Source: Floccularia luteovirens
Taxonomy: Eukaryota > Basidiomycota > Agaricomycetes > Agaricales > Squamanitaceae
Reading direction: 5' to 3'
NCBI GenBank assembly: GCA_009739215.1
Contig: VSJF01000004.1
Location: 124,001 to 188,000, forward strand
DNA: 64,000 bases
A model generated the notes under the pieces. It did no database searches and was not told the origin of the DNA. It worked only from the letters and a program-made list of their open reading frames with translations. Both the position numbers and the translations under genes were made by a program. Below, in pieces: positions 44,247-56,500 of the stretch. Every line of letters starts with the position of its first letter. The first letter of the stretch is position 1.

Positions 44247-46072
44247 CTACTGTGCTTCGGTTAAACAGACGTTATCCGAGATCGGACCTACAGCTTGGTA
44301 GGGACGGAAGATTTGCGACCGTTTAAAGCGGGAGATGACGTCTATTGTTAGTTCCAGGATGCTGACATGGGGAAGCGACTGCACCGAAGGCATTAAGCTC
44401 CAAGAGAGACAGGCAGCATGGAGGGGAGACGCGATGAAAAAAGCATCACGGCCATATTCATCCCTAGCCCAGTAGATCCATCCTTCTTGGTGTGCATCCT
44501 GAATCGCTTGGTTAGTCTCATCCTGCAGGATGTATCCAACACCAAGTAGCTTCCGGAACATCTTCGCAATCTCTGGACGGTTCCTGAGGTCACCATAAAG
44601 GGGGAGGCCACGGCCAGGAGAGCTTTCGGGAAAGTCCCGCGCCAGCCTGTGGTCCGGATGGTGCTCACGGAACTGATCAAGCGTATAGGAAATCCCCTGA
44701 GACTGGGCATTAAGGTTCTAATATCTCTATGAGTACAGTGATATACCTCGCAATCACAACTCACCTTTTGTCTGATAGATCGCAGCAAAAAAGCGACAGC
44801 TCCAGCATGCCCGGCGGAAAAATCAAAGATTGCTGAAGCAACGTCTTGTGTGAGCAGAACTCTGCTTCGTGTTATTACGTCGTTGAATTCGTCGCGCGAG
44901 AATAAAAGCCCATGGCCAGCTGAGTCACCACCCCACAATCCCAGCATTTCTTCAGGGGCAAATCTATGAGGCGTTACGGCGCGATCCAGCGCGGGAGAGG
45001 AGCTGCCATAGCTGCAAAACAACACAACCCATATATTCTCGGCTATGAACATAAATTTGAATTCGGTCCAAAGAGCAGCATCTCCGTAGGTGACCTGGCC
45101 CTCGTCAATGAGCAAATAAGTCGGGGAAGATATGTTGTAAGGAAATGATGGGTTTCTGGTAAGGTCTTTGAGGGGCCGCAGGCCGGTTTGATTGGGTGGC
45201 CAACGGGCGATACGATAGATCAATACGTGTGGATGTTTGAGTTGCATATATCCTTGGAACAGATGCAAAAATACTGATTTACCACATGCAGGTGTTCCCC
45301 GGACCTTTGATGAAGGGTAGGAATATATCAAATGGAAGTACGAAATTAAAGCTTACCTGAACAAATTGGGAATAAGTGAGCATCGTTTCGAGTTCCAAGC
45401 AAAGCTCATCGCGCGGTGTTATAAATGCTATGGTATGAATTGAATAACAGCGTTATGAAACTAAAGCAGCTGAGACTACCAGCCATCTTTGGGACAGCCA
45501 TCTCGTGGACGTATGCTGTAGCTTCTACTGTACATGGAGCTCACCAAGGACCTAAATTAGTGGATCTATGCAACGCACCTCGAGGTGCCTTGATTCGGAG
45601 CCCAGCATCGGAAAGGCCGTATTTGCTCTGACCTGTCAGTAGTATTATTGTTATTGATACTGGCTTGGCAAGCACAAGATCCATACAAGATTTTACAACC
45701 ATGTGGATTTTCATGGCGTCTTCACAGTCCCGCTCGAACCTATTTGGAAATAGCTGAGGATGATGCGCCCCGCTTCGATCTTTATAATTTGCACATCATT
45801 GTATGTCGTAGCGGTTTTTGGGTCCAGTGGCAATATAGTATCGTCGTCAAGGTATTCTTTGAGGACCACACCTCGATCTGTTCGTGGTAAACCCTTCTAT
45901 AGAAAGGGTGGTCTCTCTTGAGTGCATCGCGCAAGTCGCTGAGGTTCCAATGTGGCCCTATATGAATATCAATAATGCGTTCATCGTGTAGTCTTGCGTC
46001 CAGAACCAGGCAGAAAACGTGTAATCCAGCATTCATCGCGGGGTCGTCGAGTGTTGACGGACAGAGAAACAA
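44247..46072 (-). CDS. Crinkler-like protein: ubiquitin-like N-terminus plus P-loop NTPase (uncertain middle)
   Basis: The N-terminal part (46072 to about 45700) carries HVFCLVLDARLHDERIIDI and SDLRDALKRD, which fits the ubiquitin-like N-terminal domain of Crinkler (CRN) family proteins. A single-base frame break near 45859 separates IEVW from KEYLDDDTILPLDPKTA. A following stretch is not resolved. From 45304 the NTPase reads VRGTPACGKSVFLHLF (Walker A), YLLIDEGQVTY (Walker B), VVLFCSYGSSSPA and FDFSAGHAGAVAFLLRSI, the pattern of basidiomycete CRN P-loop proteins. Exons 45304-44765 and 44717-44247 join in phase 0, ending NVCLTEAQ and a stop. Related proteins usually continue into a nuclease-like domain; here that is absent, so this copy may be truncated. 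The role of such genes in fungi is unclear. Confidence 0.62.
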
Positions 46073-46336
46073 ATGGCGAGTGGATGGTAGCGGATCATTT
46101 AAAGGAGGACGAGAAACTGAGACATACTAGAAATGGAAATAGCTTCCTCCATGCATCATCGCAGTGATAGCAGACTCAACTTTCCTGGTATACTTTACTA
46201 TCAATGACTATCTCATTGAAAAATCATCCAACTACACTATCATAGTTCTAATTTACACGTCATATGATGTTGGCTGGGACAAGCAAAATTTATAAAACTA
46301 CAAAAAAATTCAGCGACAATGTGGAATAACTCTCTA

Positions 46337-47551
46337 CTAGGCATCAGTCAAAAATTCCAGAACAGTGTTGGTATATCTATCAGAGTCATGGTAGTGTTAG
46401 CAACCAACAAAATTATTATGTTAAAAATATGCTTACTTTTCTGGTTCTTCGTACGCAGCAGAATGTGAGGAATTTGAGAACATGACCCATTTGGACTGCT
46501 TCACCAGGTTGGAGTATGCGGCTACGGCTTCGGGTTGAACTTGATCGTGTTCACCACTTATGATTAGAGTAGGTACGCTGATATTGTGGAGTTTATCGCT
46601 GATGTCCCAGGTCTTAAGGCTTCCTATAATACTGTACACTGAAGGACCTAGCCTGGAGATGGAATAATTGTCAACTTCAAATCCTCAATGAGACAATATC
46701 GAATAACGGACAAGGCATGAAACACTGTAGGATTCTGAAGCATGGCAGTGTAAGAGGCCTTCAAGTCTTCGGGCCATGGGTCTAAGTGACATATGTGCTT
46801 TGCATAGAAAGCACCTGCTAGCTTTTGATACTCTTCAGATCCGAAGGTGCCGTCCGCTTCGTGCTTTCTGACCGACTTGATATAGTCTTCAGGGAATTGG
46901 TTGAGAAGTTTATTCACACCAGCTTGGAACAAAGCCAAAGAGGAGGGTGCCCCATAGATTACCAATTTCTTCAATCCGTTTAGGTGTGGGCGCTCAGGTT
47001 TGGTGGCCGCGTACTGTGCAGTAAGCGCACCTAAGTGGTGAAATTGTAATTTAGTACATGTCCGTAGAAGACGTCAGGAAATTATAATATCACCTCCGAA
47101 GGACTGTCCTAACAAAACGAAGTCGTCCTGAATTCCGAGGAACTTCAGCAGGTTGTCAAGTTCATCCATGAAGAGTTCAGGAGTCCAGAATCCTTTGGGA
47201 GCATCGGGAATATGGGTAGATTGTCCATTCCCAATTTGATCGTATATCACTACAGGTATCCTATGAACAAGTGATACTAATTAGAACGTATGAGTATAAC
47301 AAGTGGATGTTATACTCTGCCAGTTCCCATAGAAATTTGTTCACCCTAAGATAATTCACCAAAACATGAGTTGGCTGTTCGTGGAAGAATTAATGGCTTA
47401 ATTACATCATGTATTGGCTGGTTGCTCCTGGACCACCATGGAGTGTGACGACGGGAGTGCGTCCGGATTTCAGGTTTCCGATAACTTTATACCATGTCTT
47501 GTACGTCTTTCCCTCGAAAACGAAATCAGCCAATCCAGATGTTTCTCCCAT
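46337..47551 (-). CDS. Proline-iminopeptidase-like alpha/beta-hydrolase
   Basis: A serine peptidase or amidase of the S33 type, probably cytosolic (no signal peptide). Six exons: 47551-47406, 47345-47316, 47260-47094, 47030-46712, 46652-46437, 46376-46337; 918 nt, 305 residues. The family HGGPG oxyanion motif is in [29 protein letters not shown] follows; the nucleophile elbow is [14 protein letters not shown]. The acid is in [11 protein letters not shown] and the His in [15 protein letters not shown]. It ends [10 protein letters not shown]. The donor of the fourth intron (GTCCGT) is weak, but it is the only choice I found that gives a normal intron length and keeps phase. A broken partial copy lies at 27846-28110. 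The 46073-46336 spacer to the Crinkler-like gene has nothing recognisable. Confidence 0.9.
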
Positions 47552-49575
47552 AATAGCGGATTCTAGTTATGAGGTATGCTTTCCGAGGTGAAATAAGGGC
47601 CTGGATATATAACCTGGATGAGACCTAGTGTTATAAGCTTCAAGCAGTTATCTATTATTAATGACCTAAAAGTAGATGTTTGTAAACATCAGAAGACTTA
47701 CTTGATGATTACTGTATACGGGGATACAGCAGATTAATATACTGCACTCTTTGATGATCAGAATAAACGGGAACAAGTCGAAATGGTAAACTTGATTATT
47801 TTTAGGGATGTGTGAAGGGCACGCTCTTGATTTGTATTAGAGAGACTTGAGCGCTCAGCGCTGAGCTCTCAATGAGCTGCAGATGCTTACTTTCAGCGTC
47901 CTGATAAAGAAAGTTATTTGTAAGTTTCAGAAAGTGATCTGCACGCTCCCCCCCACATACTTAATAATATTCCTCGCACCCTTACAAGAGCGTGCCGCTC
48001 CCGGAAGATTATTCGTACTAGTGGCCAAACAGAGTTGGTTTTCTTCCTTCATGCTTGCTGGTATGCCCGGCAGTCGTAGACAAAAATTCTTGTCGATCCA
48101 ACAATCTGTGTCATAGGTATGTATGTTTGGTGAGCTTAAAAGACCAGACCTGTGCTTCCAGAGCCGAAACATGAGGATGATAAAGTTTGAACTCGAATGC
48201 CTCTGGGTCCCAAAGTATTCAAGGTACTAAACACGTTTCATTTTCCTTGGTTCGATTCGAAGCATCAGGCACATAGGTTGTTCCACGTGCACCAGTCCAG
48301 ACGCCATTCGAACGCAGTAAAAGGGCCAAGTTTGCTTAGCTGCTCAGACTGGCAACATGGCTCTTTCATTCTGGGTACTTTAATTAGTCCCATTCAACTA
48401 AGCACGAGATGTAACACATTAGAAATAGGACTCGTAGTTCTTGATTTGATACGCACTAGTAAGTTTAGATTCGATTTCCAATTCTTTTGTAAGCCTAGGC
48501 CTTGTTTCGTCCATACTACTTTCATTCTGTAGTAGAATAATATTACCTGTATTGGTAGCATAGAGCAAAACTATGCAGTTGTTACTCTCTCCGGGTGACA
48601 CTCACTACCCAAGCACTCGTACCCAGTACTCAGCACTCAATATCCAATATCCCTCCCCACAGATCCTTATCCCCTCCCCCTCACCAACCACAACCACAAG
48701 CTCATGGGGGACCTCAAAGTGTCTCCTTTGCCAACTTGAGGGGAAACTTGAGGGGAAATCATCTAAAAATGGCCAAGGGAAGTGGTGGGCAGCGATTTTG
48801 CTTCGGCTGACCATTCCAGTCTCTCGAAGCTCTCCCGGTTAGGCTCTGCGATCAAACCATAGCACTGGCAAAGATGACAGAAGCAGCAGGATGATATTCC
48901 TCGACCTCTCTTCTACGGCAAGGGATGAATTTTAGGACCCAATGCCCCAGAAATGTGTGCATGTACTCAACCATGTCCTGCTCATAAAAATGTAGTGTCT
49001 ACAATCGCTGAGTTCTTCCTTACTGCTAAATCAACTCGTAAGGACATCAAACTACTAAGTATTTCCACTACCACTCACTCATACAAAACGGTTACCCTCT
49101 CTTTTTTTGAGTGAGCCTTATGAAGATCATTACGAGTAGTGCCTAGCATCGGTGGCGCTGTCCTACAATATATTAACTTGAACTGCCTAAGGACTCAAGG
49201 TTGGATATCACTTGTTTTGATCATCAATTCCGCACTACTTGACATGTTTTGCAGCAAGTTTGGGGTCGACAAAGCGTTGAATCTTGGGTTTTGATGCACA
49301 CCAGGTACATATGGATGAGATAGCAGGCCATAGCAAATATGTTTGGTGGTTTAGGTTGATGATGAACGTTGTTTACATAACTTAAAGCTGCTTACCTGTG
49401 CCGATTGAGTTCAAAAACTTCGCCGGAGTCCAAAAGCTCGGCAACCCTCAGTAGATGTTGTACCTGACGCCTCGTAAAGTTACGCGCACCACAGTTTCTT
49501 GCGATAACATAAAATTTCTGTGTCCACACCTTTCCGTTTTACTTCTTGATCCCGAATTACTGAAAATAAGCTGTT
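47552..49575. other. Intergenic, 2 kb, no gene recognised
   Basis: Open frames here are below 112 codons and low in complexity or composition quality (for example the Ser/Pro/Thr-rich frame at 48573-48842). No motifs, introns or RNA genes could be supported. It separates the accessory region from the housekeeping block that follows. Confidence 0.5.
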
Positions 49576-50459
49576 ATGCCAAATTCTGCAGATAACATCT
49601 TCTTTTCTCTTCCCCGAGATGTACAAAATATGATTGATGAAGCATTTAACTTATCCGTTTCCCTTCTATTAGACTCTGATAACCTATCAAAAGATCACGA
49701 GTCGCAATTTGGAGGAGGCTTTATCCAGGAAAGCGAAAATATTGTACCACAAGGGCGTTTGCTCCTCTCTGAAGTTCCTTCAGCTCTCCAACGTCTCAAT
49801 CTACCATCTGATGATCAAGAAATTCTTTCCGTCTTCCGCAACGCCGCGATTGGCTGGGTTCAACCCTCAACAGGCGCCAGTAGCAATCAAAACTCGAAAG
49901 CACCGTCAGTCTCTTTAGATGATTGGCGTTCTGTTTGTGCAGTCTTGCTTGAACGGACTATTTCGGAAGCCGACGCGGAAGACACCTACGAGCAGAGTGA
50001 TAATGACGATGATATCTATACTAGTGATATTGAAATATCCTCCCCTGGTGAATCAGATGATGAGTACGTCGATGAACCTAGGGCTCGTAGAACACGGGGT
50101 TCAGCATCAAAACAGGGTGCATCAACAAATTCCAGAAATCCAGGATTTTTTAGAATCGAAGATATCTCGCCCAAGCAAAGAGAGGAATGCCTCCAAACGT
50201 TTGCACTCTTTTTCCCTAACGCTACCCCAGATGATCTTCCAAATCAGAGGATTTCTCTCTCAGACATTCAAAGAGTCAGTAACTACCTTGGAGAGAAAAT
50301 TAAAGCAGAAGAGGTAATACTTGTACCACATAAAAGTGAGCCACAGTTAATATTAAGACATAGATGGTTGATATGCTTCAGATGTTTTCGACATCACCGG
50401 ATAGAATGATGAATCTGGACGATTTTTGCAGCATGATGATAGCTGCTGAACTACTATAG
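49576..50459 (+). CDS. Acidic EF-hand-like protein
   Basis: Two exons, 49576-50313 and 50364-50459, give 277 residues in a single phase. The middle is very acidic and Ser-rich (EQSDNDDDIYTSDIEISS, ESDDEYVDEP) and is followed by a basic ARRTRGSASK patch. The C-terminal third reads SPKQREECLQTFALFFPN, then RISLSDIQRVSNYLGEKIKA and MVDMLQMFSTSPDRMMNLDD-FCSMMIAAELL. The helix-loop-helix spacing resembles a pair of EF-hands of the calmodulin/centrin type, with loops lacking most calcium ligands. This suggests a nuclear or chromatin-linked regulatory protein, but no firm family assignment is possible. It ends with the short second exon, common for such genes. Confidence 0.7.
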
Positions 50460-51109
50460 TCCTTGTTATCCCACCCTGCGCAGCGAGAATATTACATACG
50501 CTCCATATCCACATGGACAATGGCAGACACATCTTCGCAGGTTGCGAATGTATCGGAAACTTTGTAAGGGCAGCTGTGGTTCTAGAACAAATAATACAAT
50601 AGATGTATGCTCGGGTACTATAAGATCTGACGCAACGCGACAATATTCATTGGATTGTGATATAAAAATATGTTATCTTTCCCCTTGTGTTGGATTCTAC
50701 TCTAAGAAATACGTGCTTTATAACTATTTTGGTACATACTTGAAAACTTTTACGTCTCACCATACCAAGTATGTCAAAAAATGTTTCCGACTCGGTTTTA
50801 TAAATATCACAAGTACCAGGTGTACTGTGTATAACACTACAGCTTTGCTGGGACATATCATAAGTTAACGAGGACACCGGAACTGCACGCGGGTGTTGTG
50901 CTAGCAAATCACACGACACAGTGTAATTACGCATGTCATCATTTCCGGCTATTCGACGCTTCTTCATTCATACCAATCCCCAAATCCCCAAATCACTATC
51001 TTGGGGACAGTCTTACGGCAATTTGAAAATCTCCAGTATTCTGTTACAAGATTTCCACAATTGACGGATTTGGTTGAAGAAGCAGAACAAGCAAGTTGGG
51101 CTCAACAAC
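50460..51109. other. Intergenic, no gene recognised
   Basis: 650 bp between two plus-strand genes. Frames on both strands (about 100 codons) lack motifs and look like chance ORFs. It presumably holds a terminator and the promoter of the TMEM135-like gene, but I can point to no specific site. Confidence 0.45.
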
Positions 51110-53387
51110 ATGAGTAATTCTTTTAGAAGCACGTACAAGACCGCTGCGTCTACGGAAGCGTCTACACCTTCCAGTTCAATACCCCCCACACCAAGCGAAG
51201 GTTTTATTCAGTTCACTCCAAAACGCGCCATGGCATCATTTGAGAATCTTGTGGCAATGGCGAATCACCAGGAGAGGTTGAAGGAAGCACGAAAGATGGT
51301 GTGGCGCGACAGAGGTCAACCCGTGGTAGAGTTGGATACACTCGAGGCTTGCTTAGAACATGCGTTGTCTGGTGGATTAAGTACGAGTTCTAAAGATTTT
51401 GCCCATTCGGAGTTCTGCAAAACTGACCTCGTCATGTGTCATCGAAAGGATCTGCAACCCTTGCTTTCAACATACGTGCCTTCGTCAATCTTGTACTAGC
51501 CCTCATCCGCATTCATCGCGTTAACAGGTAAGTGTTTGAAAATTCTCAATCTTTCTGTTTCAAGTGTTAACGGTAAGCTCAAATTTGTTAGGAAACAACG
51601 TCTAGCTTTGATCCGACATGCTCTCTTTGGACCGGATTCATGGAGATTTGCTGCTATGTTGGGTAAATCATTTATATCGAGTTTCCCATACATCTCTCCT
51701 CACTTGGAATATTCAAGGAACATTTACTTCACTCTACAAGTTCCTCATTAATGCTCTTCCAATATTAATTCCTGCATTAAATCTTTCTGATTCATCATCC
51801 TCCGCCATTGATGACGACTATGATGAACCAAAGCTTCCCACGACAACAGTCGAAATTCCCTTGGCAGAACGCAGTGCCCGGCTATCTTTGTCTACACACG
51901 CCAAACTTGCGCTAATACGAAAACAAACAAGAAGATGGCATGCAGCGCTTGCTGGTGCAGTTGCAGGTAGCTTGGCTATCATGTGGGAGAAGAAGGGCAG
52001 GAAAGCCATTATTGCCCAACAATTATTTGTCCGGTAGGATGTTGAATGATGTGAAAAATTAACGGGACTAAGTGCTTCATTTAGTGGCCTTCAGGGCTCC
52101 TATAATGCTTTCACAGTGAAACGGGGCATCAAGGTACCATATGGTGACGTCCTTGTGTTCGCACTAGCGTGGGTACCAAAACAAGACTTGTAATGCTTTA
52201 ATAACTCTTTTGTGTATAGGTCGGGTCAAATCCTGTATGGGTTTTTGCTTCGTCCAGACACGCTTCCACGGTCTTACAGTAATTGGTGAAGACCTTTCAT
52301 CTTAGCGCTTTGCTGTTCAATCTGACCAAAACTAGGATTGGTCAAGCTGCAAAAGTTCCACAAGAATGTGTGAAAATGAACATGGGCTTAGTTCGTGACG
52401 GTCAATTTGACGTTGCTGATCTAGACAGGATTGTCTCCAGCACTGTATTTTGCTTTTTGCTCTGGCTACTATTTGTACCTGACCTTTAATTGGATAGGGT
52501 ATTACTAATTTTAACAAATCCGACCTTTTATCCTTCCGCTCCCAATATCTTAACCCGTCCTCGAAAGCAGACGAATATTTCCGCCTCTATGCTCCTTGTT
52601 CAGCTGTACATCCCACTGTGTCATCCTGTGCAGACGTTCCCATAGATAGATTCTTCAACGTCTTCAAATGGATGCTCCCAATATATGGCGCACTTCATTT
52701 TGTGCCCGCCGTCGTTTTCAGACATAAAGTTTTCATGAAGAATCCAAGTAAAGTTCTTCTCAAAGCAAGCTTAGGAAGTATGAGGAGCTCAGCATTCCTG
52801 GGAACGTTTGTTGTTATATACCAAAGTATGTATTTTCAGTGCGGTTGCTATCCGGCTGACACGCACATACAGGCCTATACTGTTATAAACATAAACTTCA
52901 CAAATACCTTAGCTTAGTTCACACAGGAGCACGTAACACAAGCTCATTAAACCCGCTGAAGGCTTTACCTAAGTGGCTCATTGACTGGCTCATTTCTAAA
53001 CCGTCATTCTGGTTCCCTGGTTTTGCTGCAGGTTTGGCCCTCTTTGTGGAGGAGAAGAGAAGAAGAGGCGAATTGGCAATGTATGTTTTGCCAAAAGGTC
53101 TAGAAAGCGCGTGGGTTATGGCAAGGGGTAAAGGATGGGTTTTCAGAACGGGGAAGTGGGGTGAAGTATTAGTGAGTCCTACTCTTTATATACCTAAATT
53201 ATACTGACTAAACCTTGAAATTAGTTGACGGCAATTGGAATGGCCATGGTTATGGTTTGTTCTTAATTCTGCAGAATTTATGCACAGGCTAATGTCAAAT
53301 TTATTGCAGTCAACTTATCAAAATGATCCTCAGCACCTTTCAGGGCTGGTTAGACGAATAATGTACCAGTTCATTGGGCCTAATTAA
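51110..53387 (+). CDS. TMEM135-like (PMP52-type) membrane protein
   Basis: A multi-pass membrane protein resembling TMEM135, which in animals acts on peroxisomes and mitochondria. Eleven exons are phase-consistent: 51110-51380, 51449-51527, 51592-51662, 51718-52033, 52085-52168, 52220-52285, 52336-52432, 52498-52825, 52927-53171, 53225-53254, 53310-53387; 1665 nt, 554 residues. Recognisable segments are LEHALSGGLRSATLAFNIRA, FGPDSWRFAAMLG, LAGAVAGSLAIMWE, VFALASGQILYGFLLRPDTL and SSAFLGTFVVIYQ, then FWFPGFAAGLALFVEEKRRR near the C-terminus. The Gly-rich repeated membrane segments recall the Tim17-like fold. ATG 51110 is the first in frame. The fungal function is not established; a peroxisomal location is inference from the family. 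Confidence 0.85.
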
Positions 53388-53569
53388 CCTTGGGGATCTG
53401 AATTAGAATGAATACTGTAGATTAGTGTCTCTTTAAATGTGGTTTCTGTGTGGACATTGTATTAACTTGACATTCAATACGATGATCGGCTTTGTTTGGC
53501 TGCAGCTTCCGAAGCAAATATAAGTCTCAACTTGTCAGAAGCGTTGAAGAGAAGTAGGCCTTCGTTCCA

Positions 53570-56500
53570 ATGTCTGGCGAGTCCTTGGCGCGTTCTAACC
53601 TCATCGACGTGTAAGTCTTAAACCCTGCGGATTGTCTAGCTGGAGAACTAAGCATATGTTCCAAGGACATATTCCCAACTTCATCTCATATTATCTGGGA
53701 ATCTCGAAGGTGTTAGCCTAGACCAACTCAGAGAATATCTCAATCCACGAAAAGAGCAAGTCGCGAATGCTACAGAGCCGTTCGGAAAGCCTACGGACGC
53801 GTCGCGGAAGAAAATTGAAAGTGGTTCTGTGACTTTAGAGGATGGTGTGGTCCTTAATGTGGAAGATCCTGACAAAGAATTCGTGTTCGCGATCAGCTCG
53901 AAGTTCCAAATAGACGAAGTCCAAGCACTAGTGTTGCTTCGCTCATTCCTTTATAACGAAGGCCTCCCACCTACCGTTGAATCAACATCAACATCCTCAT
54001 TAATCACCGAACTGGTCGAAGCAATTACCCCCTTCTATTCCTCTGAACGACTATCTGTTCTTCGCATTCTCATCCCTCTATTTCGCGCCAAACAAGATGT
54101 TGCAGACCCAAATTACGAGATAGCTTCCGACTTTCTACCAAAAGTGCTTCCAGATGGTCCCAAATTTGCAGACTCGATCGTCAAGGAGTATATACGGAAA
54201 TGTGGATCGAAGCTTCCTGAGCAGCTAAGTGGAGATCCTAAAACTGCGTCACAATGGGCCAAACAGAATTTGAAGGAACAGCTTGTAATTCTGGAGGTGT
54301 TGTTTTGGACGATGTGGAGTTATGTTTCTTGTAGTGGGCCATTGGTAGAGGCAATCTTTGAGGCCGCATATTCTACGAATCTAGGATCCAAGCAAGCAAA
54401 CACTATCCAGCTACTAGATGAGGAGAGCTACCAGCTTCAACAAGATGGTGCTGCTCTGTGGATATTGATCACCGTCGAAGTACTGGAGCTGGAGAGTTTG
54501 GCCGAAGCAGATTTGTCTGAAGCTTCAGATGATCCGGACTCTAAAGATCTCTACTTCAGATCCCCTGAATGCCTGGGTCGTATACATAACTTGGTATTAA
54601 GTCATGAAGATAGCCAATTTGTGTGTACCTACTTGGCCTGGTCATATGTGCTGTCTCGGATTGCACTCAAAGCAAGCGAGTCAAAAGACGTTCCTGAAGG
54701 TTACCATAAATTCCTTGGTTCCCTTAGCCCCTTCAGTACTCGATCATTCAGCAAGACTCGTAGCGCTGTTCATGAACAAATGTCAACAAAGTGTCTCAAT
54801 CCCGATGTTGGCCTTTTCCAACTCATCTTGAGTTTACTCACCAACTCTCCATTATTCGTTACGGATATAGCATGGAAAAGGGGCTCATCAGTGACTGATC
54901 CTAATGCCATCGCATTTCGCTCAGTCCTCAAAGGTACGTGATGTTGCTCAATTTTTTTTAATTTAAATTCGTCATTAATTCCAACCTTACTTATTCAGGA
55001 CTGATCATCGCCCTTGTCGAGCTTGTTCCTGTCGAGCTTATTCCTGAATTTGATGCATTTGTCGAAGTCTGGATTGCACTTTTTGGTCGTAGCGAAAGTC
55101 AATCAATAACAGGAATTTGTGCTCAGTTCTGGCAAAACGATTGGTATCATGGCAATGCGAGACGAGCCATCTTGGATGTTGCCCGGTCACGCTTTCCCGT
55201 TCAAACTCGTCCTTTGGTACGATTGCTTCGTGCTATGAGTGCTACAGGGTTCCTTGACACCCACGATTTGGTGGCTGCAGATGGTAGTCAGGAAGGTGCA
55301 GAAATGAACGAAGACCGCGAGATCTGTGGTCGTTTCGTCTTTCACTATCTCCTACGACTGTCTACTTTCTCTCAGGTGATACCTACCAGTGCTTGCTCCG
55401 GACCGCATCCACTTTACGAGCGACAACAAGATCGTTATGGCACATCCAACAGTTCGGCTGGTCTAACTTATGTCAATACGAGACCCATAAAACTTCCTGG
55501 GGGTTCCACTCTTCCTGCTAGGTCTTCGGGCCATCTTTTAAGCGGTGATGGGGAAGACTATATCGTGTTATCATGGCAGTACGAACATAATGGTTGGAAG
55601 CTGCTTCTGGAGATCCTAACTGCTTATGTGTACAACAAACAATTACCTTTGGGCGCTAGTGGTGCATACAGGGACGTTTCGTTCGGTCGACGGGACAATC
55701 AATTGCTCACATTACAACTGAAAGACATCGGGATGGAGATTGACAGCGAAGGCGAGGATAGTTTAATTACAGATATCCTCGATCTTGTACGGAGCATTGT
55801 TCAGGACAATTCTATCGAAGCAGAACAGCTTATGGCTTCGATGGAGGCTGGCGACCCTGTTGTTTCTCATACTATGACAGAAGCACAACCTCCAGACCTA
55901 GTTCAGCTCACGACTATGATACTGGAAGAAGCACTCTCTAGATCGCGTGGTGGTGCTCGCATTACACCACCTGCCCAGTTGATTACTTCCGCAATGAGTG
56001 TGCTCTCTGCCCTCCTTGCTCTTCCCAATTATTCCAACCGAGTTTGGCTATATATCCGATCTACAAGTGTCCTGTTTGGTTCTGATACCACTGCTGGGTT
56101 CGCCTCAATTGCTTTGGCAGCTGAACGGGCAGTTGGTCACTATACCATGACTAATGGATTATTACATCTCGTGCAACAACTGTTCCGCGAAGCATCATCA
56201 AATATCTTACCCGATAACCCTCGTCTGCAACAGCTGAAAGAAGAGGTTCTTCTACGAGCAGTCAAATTCGTACATACTGAAATCTGGGTGGAACACCTAG
56301 GTTGGAAATATGCCCAGCTTGGAGACCGATTCGAGATCGGTAGACGCGTAACATCCCTTTTTGTCGATATAATGGAACATGCACCGTTCAATCTTACCGA
56401 AAAGCCATTCTCCACTTTAAGTCAAACCATCGCCGATATCCTCTTATTCAAAGCTACAACATCCACCATCAATCCTTTGGTGTCATCTGTCGCCTCCGGT

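Noticed and set aside
47883..48842. Several 70-110 codon ORFs on both strands
   Set aside because: Low-complexity or random composition, overlapping each other in different frames, with no splice structure.
50353..50967. Two minus-strand ORFs of about 100 codons after the EF-hand-like gene
   Set aside because: They overlap the end of a supported plus-strand gene or lie in its 3' spacer, with no motif support.
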